From assembly GCF_021917145.1 (NCBI RefSeq), contig NC_061072.1, positions 12,798,133 through 12,862,132 on the forward strand: a stretch of 64,000 nucleotides of DNA, given 5' to 3'. The stretch is from Hypomesus transpacificus (lineage: Eukaryota; Chordata; Actinopteri; Osmeriformes; Osmeridae). Of this stretch, positions 48,975-62,015 are shown in pieces. A program made the position numbers and the translations under genes. The notes beneath the pieces were generated by a model that saw nothing but the letters and a program-made list of their open reading frames with translations, did not search any database and was not told where the DNA came from. Numbering within the stretch: position 1 is the first letter of the stretch; each line of letters opens with the position of its first letter.

Positions 48975-49910
48975 CAGACAGGAGTCTGCTCTCCTCACAA
49001 ATCTAGTCAGCAGGACCTTTGAAATGGAAACATCAGTTGAGGAAAATATCTTGGAGATGGATCAGGACCTAGCTAATTTTGAGAATGAAAGGAGTAGGAG
49101 TCAGGTGGCTGAGCGGGTAGAGCATCGGGCTAGTAATCTGAATGTTGCCACTTCGATTCCTGGTCGGTGCACATGACGTTGTGTCCTTGGGCAAGGCACT
49201 CCACCCTACTTGCCTCGGGGAGAATGTCTCTGTATTTACTGAAAGTCGCTCTGGATAAGAGTGTCTAAATGACTAAATGTAAAGAGAAGATCTTAGCTAG
49301 TAGAAAACGTACACATTGCTGCTCTAAGTATCCGAGAGACTGACATATGCAGTGCCAGCTCATTGCCCATGAGAGGTGGCATGCGGGGGGGAAGTGCTTC
49401 CTCTGCTGGGAGTGTGAAATGATCTACAACACCAACATGTTCCTGAGGAAACACATGGAACCACACCACACCCCCAGTGCCCAGAAACCCCACCCCTGCA
49501 GTGACTCACATTCTTACATTCAGGCCCATTCTGATTCCCAACGGGGCCTTCTCAAGCCCCTACCAGGACTGTGATAGGGTTTTTAGATTGAACATAGAGT
49601 TGACCATACAGGAGATCCCACACAGGGGAATGGCAGTTTAAACGCTGGTTCTGTGAAAGAGGTTACGTGCAGTCCTGTCATCTCATCACACAAGAACCCA
49701 GTCAAACACAGAGGGCCTCTCGTGCGCAGCATTCACTGTAGGGGATGTGCTAAACCAAAACCGGACTGTCCACACAGTGGGAGATGCCTCTTGCATGGAT
49801 GGAATGCAATGAAGTATTTAAGCATGGCCACAATGTAAAGGCTCATAGAAGCGCCATCATCCAGAGAAGTATCACACTGCCAACATGTTTCTGGTCACCA
49901 TAATCATACT
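48975..49910 (+). pseudogene. Decayed C2H2 zinc-finger sequence interrupted by a SINE
   Basis: A plus-strand frame from about 49320 has LIAHERWHAGGKCF, the end of a finger with a linker, then a full finger of the form C-x2-C-x3-Y-x5-L-x2-H-x3-H (CWECEMIYNTNMFLRKHMEPH) at about 49400-49470. Further down, in shifting frames, are partial finger traces (HTGE-like linkers lost) up to about 49910. Stops and frameshifts break it. Upstream, an acidic open stretch (ETSVEENILEMDQDLANFEN) at 49020-49090 may be the old N-terminal part, separated by the SINE at 49094-49284. I cannot name the parent gene. ZNF genes lie near DAGLB/KDELR2 in mammals. Confidence 0.6.
49094..49284 (+). mobile_element. tRNA-derived SINE, full-length
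   Basis: Head AGGAGTCAGGTGGCTGAGCG with box A, and a box-B-like TTCGATTCCTGG. The body has TGACGTTGTGTCCTTGGGCA, and the tail is AGTCGCTCTGGATAAGAG, then TGTCTAAATGACTAAATG. Same family as 17986-18106 and 63559-63690. It splits the zinc-finger remnant. Confidence 0.9.
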
Positions 49911-51454
49911 GTACTATAAAAAAATCAGTCATTTAATTTAGTATCTGAACAATAATAACTTACACATCATATCACCATATATCCTTCCATCAAGTTGTAA
50001 TAATTGTTAGTCAAACATGGGAGCAAGGGTTTTCCTTTGAATCTTTATTTGTGGCGGCAACATCATGCAAAACAAAGCTTTTTAAAAAAAAAAGGAAACT
50101 ACTGGAATGCTTTCTATGCGTGGACAATGAAGGCAGACTGATGTGTCAAGAAAGGTTTGCTGGTACTCCTGTCCAACAGTGTCCATAGTATTGTGCTGAA
50201 GCCCAATTATCTACAAGAAAATCTCAGTGAGCTAAGTAATATGCACATCAAGTAGACAATTCTACAGACACAGCTGTTTATTGAATGATAAAAACCCTAA
50301 CAGTCAGTCAAGTCCTTTGAAGTTTATTTTCCAAAACAGATGACAACCTTGGTCATAACCTATATTGTACTACCAATCAACTCATTTCGATAAAAGAGCC
50401 CATGAGTAGTCGTTACAGGTGATGCACCAGATAATGAGAATAATTACAGGTGATACACCATCACAAACCCTGTCTAACAGACATAAGGAATCCAATGGGA
50501 AGATGGTGGTAAATTTGAATAAGGAAAGCAATTTACAGCACTGAGCAGTTCACCAGCTGTTTTACACAAACTTGATTGACAGTTGCAGGTGTGTTCTTCC
50601 TTTTCCATTAGTATTTTGAGGACTTGTTACTGGCCCCAGCTATGTGTCCCAAAGCCAGTATAGTGAAAGAAGTTCTGCACTTTTGTATCTAGATTTAATC
50701 ATCTCATAGTTTGGGGTTTCATTTAACAAATTTATTTAAATGTAAAATATTACGTTCCAGCTGAAGTGGGTTTGGGTTGTTAGTGAAATGAAAGAAATAC
50801 TCTGACTAACAAGGCTTTGGGAAACCTAGCAGTCAGATGACGGAGGCTGTAAATGGCCATCTACAGGAATGTGCATGGGGCTAAACAACGGAACAAAACC
50901 GTCTGAAAAAAACAAACAAAAAAAGTTTACCAGCAAAAGCATAGGGCTCTGATTTCTCCAGAACATGCCCCCTCAATAAGATTCAGGAAAACAATGTACA
51001 TTTATTGAGATTGCAAATACTTTTACAAACGTTTCAATCAATATCAATCTCCAACCACAAGAAGTCTGCTCCAATATCTTACAGTGCCAAATCACAGGCA
51101 ATCAATGTTTTCAACTCTTAATTGCCAATGTGTCAAATCATAGAGTACACATCTTTATGTAGAAAACCTTTCTCACTGTGTCTTTCTTTATACAGAATAA
51201 TAAAAAAGTTAAGGCAAGATGCATCAAACAGAAATCCGAAGGCTGTGGGTGCCGGCCGGCTCTGGTGCCCCTGACTGGTCAGACGACGAGACAGGACCAA
51301 CGGAGGCCACTCCCGTTCGTTCTCTGTCTCAGGCATCTTACTCTGGCTGGGGGAAGGGGAGGGGGGGCGAGGGAGGGTGGGGGGCACAGGGTCTTCTGCT
51401 ACCTTACCCCGCCACCCTCTCCTGCGAGTCTGCCAAATCTCAGATCTTTGGCAC
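49911..51454 (-). other. kdelr2 3' UTR and intergenic
   Basis: No coding sequence. TTTATT at 50277-50282 and near 50320 (AATAAA on the minus strand) would close a kdelr2 3' UTR of about 1.2 kb. G-rich sequence lies at 51350-51385. Confidence 0.45.
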
Positions 51455-54249
51455 TTAGGCTGGCAGACTCAGCTTCTTTCCTTTCAAAACTGAAATAGAG
51501 GAGAGAGAATGTTAGCACCCCTGCATAGCCAAGAGAAAGTTCTCTATAACTGAGGCAATCTTAAAGCCCTTCTGGTAAGGCTGCATATGACTGAACTGAC
51601 ACTGGACTTTAGAACTGGCATGGCTGAGGTTGAGTGTCTACTTAGTTAACACTCCCTTTGGCTAAAAAACACTATCTACTCGTCAATACATGGCGCAGAA
51701 CAGATAACATCAGCCATGTACAACCCGTCCTACGTCTTGTCAGCCAAGTCAAAAGTCAAAGTGCACTCAACCTTTAGATACGTTACACTAAACTATGGAG
51801 AAAAAAAAAAGTCTGTATCTCCACTTCCAAACCTGGTTGAAAACTCCTTGCCTACAACTGACCTTTCGTTACGTAGAGATAGAAGAAGTCGCAGTAGAGG
51901 ATTGTCTGGACCACCCCGGCCACAATGGCGATCATGTCGAAGAAGCCCTCGAAGTAGAAACGCCAGATCCAGTTGATGAGGTAGAGTGCGCGGTAGAGGC
52001 CCAGGAAGAACAGGTAGTGGGTGGTGATGGTCTCCGCCTCGCCGGTCTTACTGATCATGAAGAGCTGGGGCAAGATGGCCACAGACTCCAGGTAGATGGA
52101 GAACGTCCACAGGATCTAGAGTAGTCGGAAGGAAACAAGAGGAGGTGAAGGAGATGGTTAGAGAGAGGACCAATGGGTAAGTCACAAAGGTATGTTTGTG
52201 CGTGTGTGTTTTTGTGTGTCTTACCTCTAGGGGAGAGAAGTCATGGTTCACCAGGAAGGCCAGTCCTCCGACAGGAACCACCAGGAACTCCACTCTGAAG
52301 GTGTCATGGTTACCGTCGTATGTGGCCTTGAACTTGGCGTAGATCAGGTAGACAGTGGCGTATGCACAGCCAATATAGATGACCTGAAACAGTTTCCATC
52401 ATTAATTACCTGTTCTAAAAGAACCTTCATATACAGTCCGGCAAACAAAAACCACAATCCACTTTTCAAACTCATTACACCATCATTACCATTAGAAACA
52501 CTAAATTCCCTGCTAATTTTTTTGGGGCTGAAGGATTGTACTATACTTAAAATTGTGTGCATAAGGTGAGGGTTATGAGATGTGTTGAGGAACTTGACAT
52601 GCAGGGGGAGGCTCAACAATGCAGTGACAGCACACACTGTTGGATTCATGGCTAGATGGCACACTAAGGCTATCCAAGTAGGATATGTTTCTTTAGCACA
52701 CAAAGGTGTGGCAGTCTGTGCATGTATGTGATCTTTTACACGTGTGTCTCCTACCTTCATGGTAGTGTTGTAGAGCGATATGAAGGAGGTGAGGAGGTCC
52801 AGGTAGCGCGTGGTGAAGACCAGGGAAAACAGGATCTGGCTTTTTCCAGAGATGCCTGGAACAACACAGTGTGTCAGTAAGTAAGCACAGTATACCTGTC
52901 CACTATGAGACAATCTGTCCAACAGTCCACACACACACTGTTTAGACAGAGAGATAAGTCTGTCCACACAATCAAGAGAGAGCGTGTGAGAGAAAGTTCA
53001 TCTGTCCAGTGAAATGACTGCAATTGAACATTGTTCTACCAGTCAATACTCAATGAGATCACATCCAGGCAGGTGATGCATCTGAACGGCCCAAAAATTC
53101 ACGTTTCCTTCCCCCCTGACTCCTGGTTGATAGAATCTCAATGGCTTCTCTCCATAGATGATACAATTAGTATTCAAGTTGTCACAGCAAGGATGCACTT
53201 TTATGTTTAAATAAACTATGTAGCTGGATGAAACTTTGATAAGTTATCATAATATGATATAACGTCTCCGGATGCAGTGGCAGGGGCTTTTAGATTTACT
53301 AGTGCAGGTACTATTGCAGGGATGTACAGGACAACACAAGGTAACCATTTATCCACGTACAGTTAGGGACAGTCAACCACTTCCTCTGAAAATCGGAGAA
53401 GCACGTTCCTGTCTGTAGCTTGCTTGCTGCAACTAGTGCGTCTTAGCACTTTGACTAGTCTATATTTGCCCAAATAGATGTTGCTAACATTACTAGCTAG
53501 CGACTTGCCACGTCACTCCTAGGTCAATTCAGGCCGGTCGTCGTGCAGTCGGATGAATTGATAAAGTTAAGCTCACAGTTTTCCGCCACAACGGAGATGA
53601 TGAGAAATGACATACCACACACTAAACGGGTTTAGCTGACCATTCGCCCGATTGCTTCCCTCGCGGGTGCCCCTGATTGACGTGATCTAGTGCATTGACA
53701 GCAAGCTGAAATGAATGGGGACTCCACAGGGCTCGAGACTGGTCGGCTAACGTGTGTTACTAGCTAACAACTGCGTAGGCCAGTGCGAATTAACTCAACT
53801 AGCTACTTATTACATTCATGATCACACACTATAGATTTCCACACACGCATTTGAATGTATGCATTAATGAAAGCGACATATATGTACAGCCTGCACGCTA
53901 CGCTAGTATTTACTGTATTCCTACTTAAAAGCTAGGTAACGTTAGGCCGTGTTGGATGCAGAAATGCTATGCTACAGCTCAGACCAGCGTACTAGACAGA
54001 AGCAGTCAAGCCGGTTAGCTATTTAGTTGGCTAGTATCCACTTTAAGTTAACTAGTTAGTTAGCCACCACGTTTCATGCAGCTCTATTAATAAGGCTCAA
54101 AACTAAGAAAGACGTTGCGTGGTTTGTAAGTTGCACGGTAAAAAGGATATTTACTCACCGGCACAGGACCTGGTTTTCCATATTTTTAGCAGCAAGATGA
54201 TGATGGCTGCTAGGTGGGAAAGATCGCCGGTGAGTCTGAATATGTTCAT
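51455..54249 (-). CDS. kdelr2: ER lumen protein-retaining receptor 2 (KDEL receptor)
   Basis: Golgi receptor that captures escaped KDEL-tagged ER proteins and returns them by COPI vesicles. Exons: 54159-54249, 52755-52855, 52225-52383, 51863-52115, 51455-51489. They join to 212 residues, the exact family length. The start [19 protein letters not shown] is standard. Seven hydrophobic helices follow; conserved stretches include [36 protein letters not shown] and [18 protein letters not shown]. The last exon is only 35 nt and encodes the cytosolic tail [11 protein letters not shown], with the KKxS sorting signal. The tail points to KDELR2 rather than KDELR1 or 3. Confidence 0.96.
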
Positions 54250-55375
54250 GTTTCTGCAGGATGCAGGCAATAGTATCTTTTCTAAAGCAAAAAAACAATT
54301 TCAGTCAGTTCAGATATGTCTTGCCAACCTCCGTTACAAGCCGTTTAACAACCAAACAAGCGGGTCTGTACGTCTAAAATTCCTATTTCTCGATGTGAAA
54401 ATGGCGAGTAATGCGCGACGTGGCCCGTTTACGTGGCCAACGATTGTAGCAGCACCCAATGCAAGCCGGGAAAATGTTGACGCTCATAGAGACCAAAAAG
54501 CTACACACCCGTCAGTGGAAGGCGAGGCGGGGCATGTCTGTGATAATGGTTTTATTACAAAGAAATGGATTACTCACAATTATTAGCTGTATTTAACCCT
54601 TGACAAATTACTGACAAATTACCAAAGAAGATCGAAGTTCGGGATTATGTTTTTAAGATTATTATATTATAAAATTATGTTCTTCATCGGGTTATGGAAA
54701 AAACATTGCCTATTTCTGCAGTTCTTTAATCCCATACAATATGTATCACCAGTATTATGCTACAAGAAAAACACGCACAAAGATTGTTTGTGAAATTTAT
54801 TTGAAAGGGTGTTATCAATATTTATTATTGTGCAAAACAGGCGCATTTGTTTGTCTGTCTTTGGTGTTGAGCCACCTCTTCAAAGATTGTACACTGTAAA
54901 CTGAAACCAGGTACAAACCCTACTGCGAATAACAACAATATAGTATCAAACGGACACATTTTCTATAGTACAAATATAATACACTAAAAGTTTTTTTTTT
55001 CTTCGAGAGTTGCTGGTTTGAAATGCCCCATTACATAAAGTGAGAGAAGCATTTTAAAGCATTGTTGTGAAAAGGTTTTCTCGAGCCATAGTCATTTATT
55101 CACATGCATTCAGTGACACGTAAGGATGCCTTTGAAGGACTGCATTCGTGGACTGAACCAATAGGACAAAAGCATTTACGGTCTGGTTTGTTAAGGGTGT
55201 ATCCAGCCTCTCTTGGCTATGGCACCTTTCCAGCTCTGCTCTTCCAGCTCATAGCTTAGGGCCTGAAGCTCTGTGTTGTTTTAGCACAGAATAGCTGTTC
55301 TGAGCAGGGACCATTTCCTGTTCCCTCTGTGACAGCTTCCCATCCTGCAAACTCTCCCTTTCTGTGCTGCCATTG
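54250..55375. other. kdelr2 upstream region and rab40b 3' UTR
   Basis: 54250-54570 likely holds the kdelr2 promoter and 5' UTR; a plus-strand frame at 54119-54586 is its shadow. From about 54797 (TTTATT, i.e. AATAAA on the minus strand) to 55375 is probably rab40b 3' UTR. Confidence 0.45.
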
Positions 55376-58073
55376 CTAGGATATCTTGCAGCTGTTACGC
55401 GCACAGCTCTGGGCTGGGCTGAGTGGTGGGCGGATGAGTTTGGGTTTCTTCAGCAATGTCCCTCCTGTCCTCTTGATGGCACTGTGATCACTGTGAGGGT
55501 TTGCTATGACGGAGTAGGAGCGTCCGTGCATCATGCGTGCGTTGAGGCCGTTGGCCATGGAGAAGGACTTGAGGTGTGACTGCAGGGCCAGAGGCAGAGG
55601 CAGCTTGTCCACCAGGTGGACCGGGGTGCATGACACGATGGAGCGACAACACAAGTCCTGTAGACTCAGCACTGTTAAGGGGGGAGAGAGGGGGAGGAGA
55701 AGGAGGGAGGATATGAGGGAGGAGATGGAGAAAGAGGGGTGGAGAGTCATTTTAAAATAAGCAGTTAAACACCACTAGAGGGCATGCTTATCAGAAGTAG
55801 AAAGAGAACCCGTATATGACATCACTTCATGAGCTCACAGCTCGCTGTTCCTTGCTTAAACAGGACAAGCATCACTAACATACAGACACTACATTCCCTC
55901 TCTCACGCTCACACATACACAGATATATGCTCTGTTCTCTCTCCATCACACACACACACACATCCACCCTCACCTCTGTTGGGCTTCCATAGTCTCTCCA
56001 TCCCATGTCTCATCAGTACCGTCCGGGCCAGCTCTGTGAAGGACTCTGTGATGTTGAAGTTGCAAAGGGGGCTGACCTCAAAGAACGTGACCTTTAACCT
56101 CTCAGCGTACAGCTGGGCTTGCTCCGTGGTCACCTGACGCTTGTAAGCCAGGTGCAGGCGGTTCCCTACCAGGATTTTTGGCACTCCTGGTGCATGCTGG
56201 GAACCAGGAAGAAAAGGTGAAGAGAGGGAGAGAGCTCCTGTGACAGTGCTTGCTGACGGTAGATGGTACATTTTTGAACACCCAATGTGTAATGATGTCC
56301 ACCCAATTGATTACATCTGAATTTAATTTGCTTTCAAATAAACATCAAAGGTACACACTGCACTCTTGGGTTTCACAGAAGTAAGGAAGTTTCACCTCAT
56401 CTATCTCCTTGATCCACCTGTCAATGCCATCGAAGGACCAACGATTGCTGATGTCATAGACCAAGATAACTCCCTGAGAGAGAGAGAGATTTATTTGGCT
56501 TTGATAGAGTGGTATTCTTAAACACACAAGCTCTGTGGTTCTCAGATCCAGCGATCATATTACAGTGTGAGGTAGGAATGTCTGCTGACAGGGGAAGCCT
56601 AGAATCCAGTGGGAAATGACCCTTTCCTGTTGTTTAGGATCAGAGGATCTTCCCAGGGCTACAGGACATGCTTTAAAAAGCATTCATGAGCGACCTAGCC
56701 TTCACTCTCATGTGTGTAACCATCACTATAAAGACAACAGACACCCAACCACACTTCCTTCTTCAAAAGGAAATCTGAAACCTGTTTAGATGGATCTCAG
56801 ATGAGGTTGCTGATCGAATAATGGAAACATGTATCAGTTTTTCCTTGTTTCTTACGGGGAACCTGCGTACCAAATGTATGTTAAAACATCTGAATTACTT
56901 TCAAAATACTCTGGACCAAGATGAAGGCAGAGTCACAGTGTTCCCATGCCTATTTAGTTTAGACATACTAAAGAAACCCTTGGATAACAATGACATGGAC
57001 AAATACATACACATGCATTTTGAACACATTCACATACATACACGCATACATATTCACACACCCACCTGTGCCCCTCTGGAGTAAGATCTAAATATGGTGC
57101 AGAAGCGACCTTGGCCTGAGGTGTCCCTGAAACACACAAGGGTCAGAGGTTAAGCAGCTGTCAATCAAACCAACACACACTAGTATCTCTGCCTTCTGTC
57201 CTGGCTTAATGAGGTGTGAGGGGAATGTCCCTGCTGTAGCATGGGCCCCACCCATCTGGGGGTCAAGAGGTTTGAAGGTCGAGAGGTTGAACTCTCAGGA
57301 ATAGCGTTTGCAGGTGTAGAGGGTGATTGTTTATGTACATTACACTGTAACAAATCAAATTTACACAGTTAAAACCTGACCGAGCATGAGCAGTGGTGAG
57401 TTTGTGCAGGTCTGAATTCCAGAGCAGGGTTTGGTTTGGCAGACTGCTGCTCTGCACTCAGGAGAGAGCAAAAGCTGACTCACACACAAAAATGCTTGTA
57501 TAGTGCTCATGAACAAAATGATAACTATACTAATGTCTTATAGTCCTCCGAAAATGTACAGTATAGCCTACTAATGTAAGGCTGAACCAGTGTTTCAATA
57601 TGGGGTGCCTGCTGGCTCAAGGACCAAGCTGATGCTTTGTCTGACTCAGTACTGCTCGTTCACTGGTGGACCTACGATTGCAACTCAGCCAGCAGTGACT
57701 GGAGTGTAGCAAGAAGAGGCCACACCCTCCCCACCCCCTCCCCACCCCTCACATCCCCATTCTGCTAAACCAAAACGTCTGAGCCTGTAACACATCAAAC
57801 ATGGTTTCTGATTAACTATTCAGCACAGTATAAAAGCAAAATCCTCTAAAAATAAGACTGGCACGTGATGAGGACCACAGCTTGTGTGTGCGTTTGTGTG
57901 TATGTTACCATAGTTGGAGTTTGATTCTTCTTCCATCAAGGAGGATAGTGGTCGTCTTATAGTCAATTCCTGTCAACGATGAAAAATATTCTCATTAGAT
58001 CACTGTTCACTTTGGCTCTGAGCTGTCCTTATCCTCCAACACATCCCAGGTGTCTGATGGGAAAATGCAGTTG

Positions 58074-58112
<39 letters not shown>

Positions 58113-59504
58113 CTGTAAAAGATAGAGAGACAAGAGAGTGAGAGAAACAGAACGAGTGTGAGAGAGGCAGAAACAGAGAGAAGGAGAAAGAGAGACAGGG
58201 AAATAGAAAGCCAGAGAAAGCGAGAGTGAAAGAGAAGAAGAAAGACCAGAGATGATGACATTCCCATCCCTGTGCCACTCTGTAGTGTCAGGCAGACAGC
58301 TTCCCCAAACCCCACCGGTGTGTGTTTGTGACTCACACCCCTCAGAAGGATTCAAGTGTTTTAACATCCAAACATAGTACAGTACCCAATGCTGCTTCTA
58401 ATGACTCACACACCCACGCATGCACACACACATTAGCTGTTAATATTATGTTACTGTCACAAGCGTCATCTATAGGAACAAAAGCACTGAAGGTTCCATC
58501 CTTATTACAGTAATTACTGGAACAGGAAATGGCTAAGCTCCCTGGAATTAAATACATGGTGCTCTTAGCCACCGTAAGGCTCAATAAATGCACTAACGCT
58601 CTCACATTCACAGATTTACACTACTGCTTAAGAGAGGAGCAGCATGTAGTATAATAAAAGAGTACAAATAGAATTAATGCAATCCATCAAATATAAATAC
58701 AGCAGAGAGAAAGAGAGAGAGACAAAGTGAGGGGAGAGGGAGGTGAAGAGATGGAGACAGACACAGGGTGACAAAGAGAAAGAGAGTGACAGAAACTTGT
58801 GCCAGATCAGTGGTGGCATCTGGATGTTTTCCCTTCCTGGCTTATGTGACCGGGGATTGCTCATGTTGAGCAAGGTATGTTTATACTAACAAATACAAAC
58901 ACTTCAACATCCATTGCAGTCAGTGTTGTATCTGTACAGAGCAGAAAACTGAATATGGAGGAACTGAAGATAGAGAGGCAGAGAGAGGAAGAGAATTAGA
59001 GATAGGAAGTGTGTGTGTTTGTATACAATCCAGAAGCGCTCCATAAACATCTAGAGTCCAGTACCTACTGTAATCAACAGTAATACAGGACCTGACCATC
59101 CATTAAAAAACAAAACATCCTTTCCAGTCAGGGATTATGTAACAGAACGATCAATCCATAACCCTTACTCATTGTTTAGTCAATGGAGGGAGAGAAGGAC
59201 AGGACAGGGGAGGTGGGATGTTATGTAATGTGTTGCTTGCCAGCTGGCGAAGGCAGGCTTCATAGAATGACCACTCAGGGGGCCTCTATCACAACACTGG
59301 AAGATAAAAAAATAGTCTAATCTGACCTACACACACATTCTGACACACAGAGACAGACGGACAGAAACACACAAAACATCTTGTTGGGCATCCAAGTGGA
59401 GGGATGATGTTGCGTAAGCAGCCATGATCAGTCTAATGTTTGTTGACAGACATCACAATAACATGGCTGTGTTAGCTGGCAGGCCTGCTTTGGCGTCACA
59501 CACA

Positions 59505-59548
<44 letters not shown>

Positions 59549-60102
59549 CACCCACAAACACCTACACACACCTACACACACACAGACACACAGGGGAGTG
59601 ACCCTCCTATTAGCATTTTGGATCCCATATACAGACACAAAAACTTCTAAATGTGTTAAATCCGAGAATCCGAGAATCTGTATCGTTCTTTCAGCAAGGT
59701 GCAGGCGCCCCTGAGACAGAGAGAACACAAAACAGGCCACTCCTCTCCCTTCCTCCATTTGTCTCCATCTCTCTATTTCACCTCTCAACCTACAGTGATG
59801 AAATGGACAGTTATTGCTCTCTCTCTTCCCATATGCCATGTCTAAAGCACGTGCTGTATAGAAATCCACCTCTTTTGTCCTTGTCTCTCGGTCTGTTCCT
59901 TTTTCTCAAGAGAGACAGCTGCTTCTACTTTTGAGCTTCTGAAGAAATATTGACTGTACACGTGTTTGTATTTGTTTGTGTCCTGAGATGTGATGTGTTT
60001 CATCCAAGGTCACTTTCTCTCTCTGAGTTGGGATCAGCTAGAAATGAGTCATCCTCTCCTGGCATCAGCATCCCCCACAGAACAATACACAAATACTTGC
60101 AT

Positions 60103-60168
<66 letters not shown>

Positions 60169-62015
60169 CTGTAATCCAAACAGTTCAAATACAGCCTTTG
60201 ACTCTGTTCTCAGACGACCAGTTTGGAGGTCTTCTATACAGAGGTGAGGACTGTGAACAAAGTGGGAGGGGATACCAGTTATGGAATTAATATATACAAA
60301 TTACAATCATGAAGATTGACGGAAACCTTTAAATTCAATGAAAAGATGAGTCTGCTGTGGAACATGGGCATGAATGAATAACTGAATAACAAGCTGCATG
60401 AACATATCCCAGGTAAATGATAGAGAAAGACAGAGATCACAAATAAGAGATGGAGACTGCATGTTTCCTGTATGCTTTGGAGGTTTGTTTGTGTGTGTTC
60501 TGAGCTGTACCCAAGTGACCCATATAGAGGGTTCTGTGGCCAGAGTACTGGATTCCAAGGAGGAGAAAGAGAGATTCCAGAATGCCTGTGGTTCCTCTAG
60601 TGAGAGGTTCTACAACCTTACACACACACACACACACACAAATATATATAATTTCATACATAGACACATTCATCTCAAGAATTAAATCATTGTGGTTGCT
60701 TAATGTGGACTAGTAAAAAGGCATACAGAGAAAATAAGGTAATTAGCAGCTCATTTAGTCTAATCAGTCACAGCCTTTTTACTAGTCCAAATCGACCTAC
60801 GGGTACATATAAAGTCACCTGAACCTGGTCCCTGTAGCAACCAATTAAATAAACAGTTTCAGCGTAGAAACTACTACAGATTATTTTCATAATAATCATG
60901 ATGTTGATCTTGCGTTTCACTCTGAGCTGTGCAGTCCCATGTGCGCACACATACAGAAATAGGAAGCTAATGTCTTGTGATCAAACCTCAACCTCATAGA
61001 AACCTCAACCTCATAGAAAAGTGTAAATTGTCATATTTTGGGGTGGTGAGATAATATGGTAATGTTGCTGTGGGTTGTTGATGAAAAGTTGTATTGGTCT
61101 GACTTGTGTTGGATACTGCAGTTTTCCCATGGCTGCAGCAACAAGCACAGTCATGCCTGAGATGTAAACATCTGCTGGGTAGAACCCTCCTACTGTTCCA
61201 CCTGGGACCAATAGAACCTGCTGCTCAGTTCACACCTCCAGCTCAGCTAACACAGATAAGAACAATGTTGCATTCTAGTGTGAGAGGGATGTGAAATCTG
61301 AAAACCTGAATCTACACTCTGACAGACAGAGAGAGAGAGAAGGAGAAAAGGAGAAAAGAGAGAGAAATAAAGAAAGAGCACCATTGTTGTATTTTACAAA
61401 CAATTTCACTTAACCACTTGACTTCCAGTTCAGACCAGTCTGTGCAATGTACCACTGTATGTATGTATGTATGTATGTATGTATGTATGTATGTATGTAT
61501 GTATGTATGTATGTATGTATGTATGTATGTATGTATGTATGTATGTATGTATGTATGTATGTATGTATGTATGTATGTATGTATGTATGTATGTATGTAT
61601 GTATGTATGTCTGCCTTTTCTATGTCGGTCAGTTTAGTCTTGGTATGAGACTCTCATCCTAAATATAACCTTCTGAGGAAGTTGTCTACTGCTTGGCCAT
61701 CGTCTGACGTCCACTGTAATCCAAAAGCTCAAATAACATTGACCATGTGGACTGCACCATGTGCAGAGAGACTGAAATATTTTCTATTATGATTCGTCAA
61801 GACACTTTTAGAACCTGAACAATTGCAGTAAAATCTGTGATGTTACCGTTTCTTCCCCATCTTGCACACGTACCCATGTTGTAACCATACGGAGACTCGG
61901 TGGCCCCATCCTGGAGGCTGGCCAGTATCTCTCCTTTCCCGACATCGCTGTCCCCGACCAGGAGAAACTTGAGCAGAAAGTCGTAGGCCTTGGCGGGGCT
62001 GGCTCTGTGACTCAT
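55376..62015 (-). CDS. rab40b: RAB40B, Rab-like GTPase with SOCS box
   Basis: Substrate adaptor of a Cullin-5 ubiquitin ligase, acting in secretion and invadopodia/actin control. Exons: 61874-62015, 57909-57969, 57066-57126, 56396-56473, 55974-56196, 55376-55671, joining to 286 residues. P-loop GDSDVGKG at about 21-28, switch II DTSGQG at about 69-74 (the RAB40 Ser variant of DTAGQ), and NRLHL where ordinary Rabs have NKxD. Exon 6 starts the SOCS box ([19 protein letters not shown], about 189 on) and ends CKIS, a prenylation motif. [18 protein letters not shown] and [12 protein letters not shown] favour RAB40B over RAB40C. The ATG at 62015 is chosen because the codon two upstream is GTG. Intron 1 is 3.9 kb. 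Confidence 0.95.
60109..60165. repeat. (CA)n microsatellite
   Basis: About 28 CA units in rab40b intron 1. Confidence 0.96.
61457..61610. repeat. (TGTA)38 tetranucleotide microsatellite
   Basis: A perfect GTAT/TGTA run of about 154 bp in rab40b intron 1, about 260 bp from exon 1. Open in every frame as Met-Tyr-Val-Cys, which accounts for the apparent reading frames. Confidence 0.97.

Larger units (their letters stand above)
57970..61873. other. rab40b intron 1
   Basis: No coding exon seen. It holds GT/CA arrays at 58077-58111, 59501-59546 and 60109-60165, GA-rich sequence at 58115-58250 and 58695-58795, and the tetranucleotide array below. Confidence 0.6.

Noticed and set aside
49094-49170. 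A tRNA gene (box A and box B visible)
   Set aside because: The sequence cannot fold into a proper acceptor stem and continues into a SINE body and tail present elsewhere in the window.
54119-54586. 155-codon plus-strand frame
   Set aside because: Antisense of kdelr2 exon 1 and its promoter; no recognisable protein.
61418-61662. MYVC-repeat protein
   Set aside because: Translation of a perfect tetranucleotide microsatellite.
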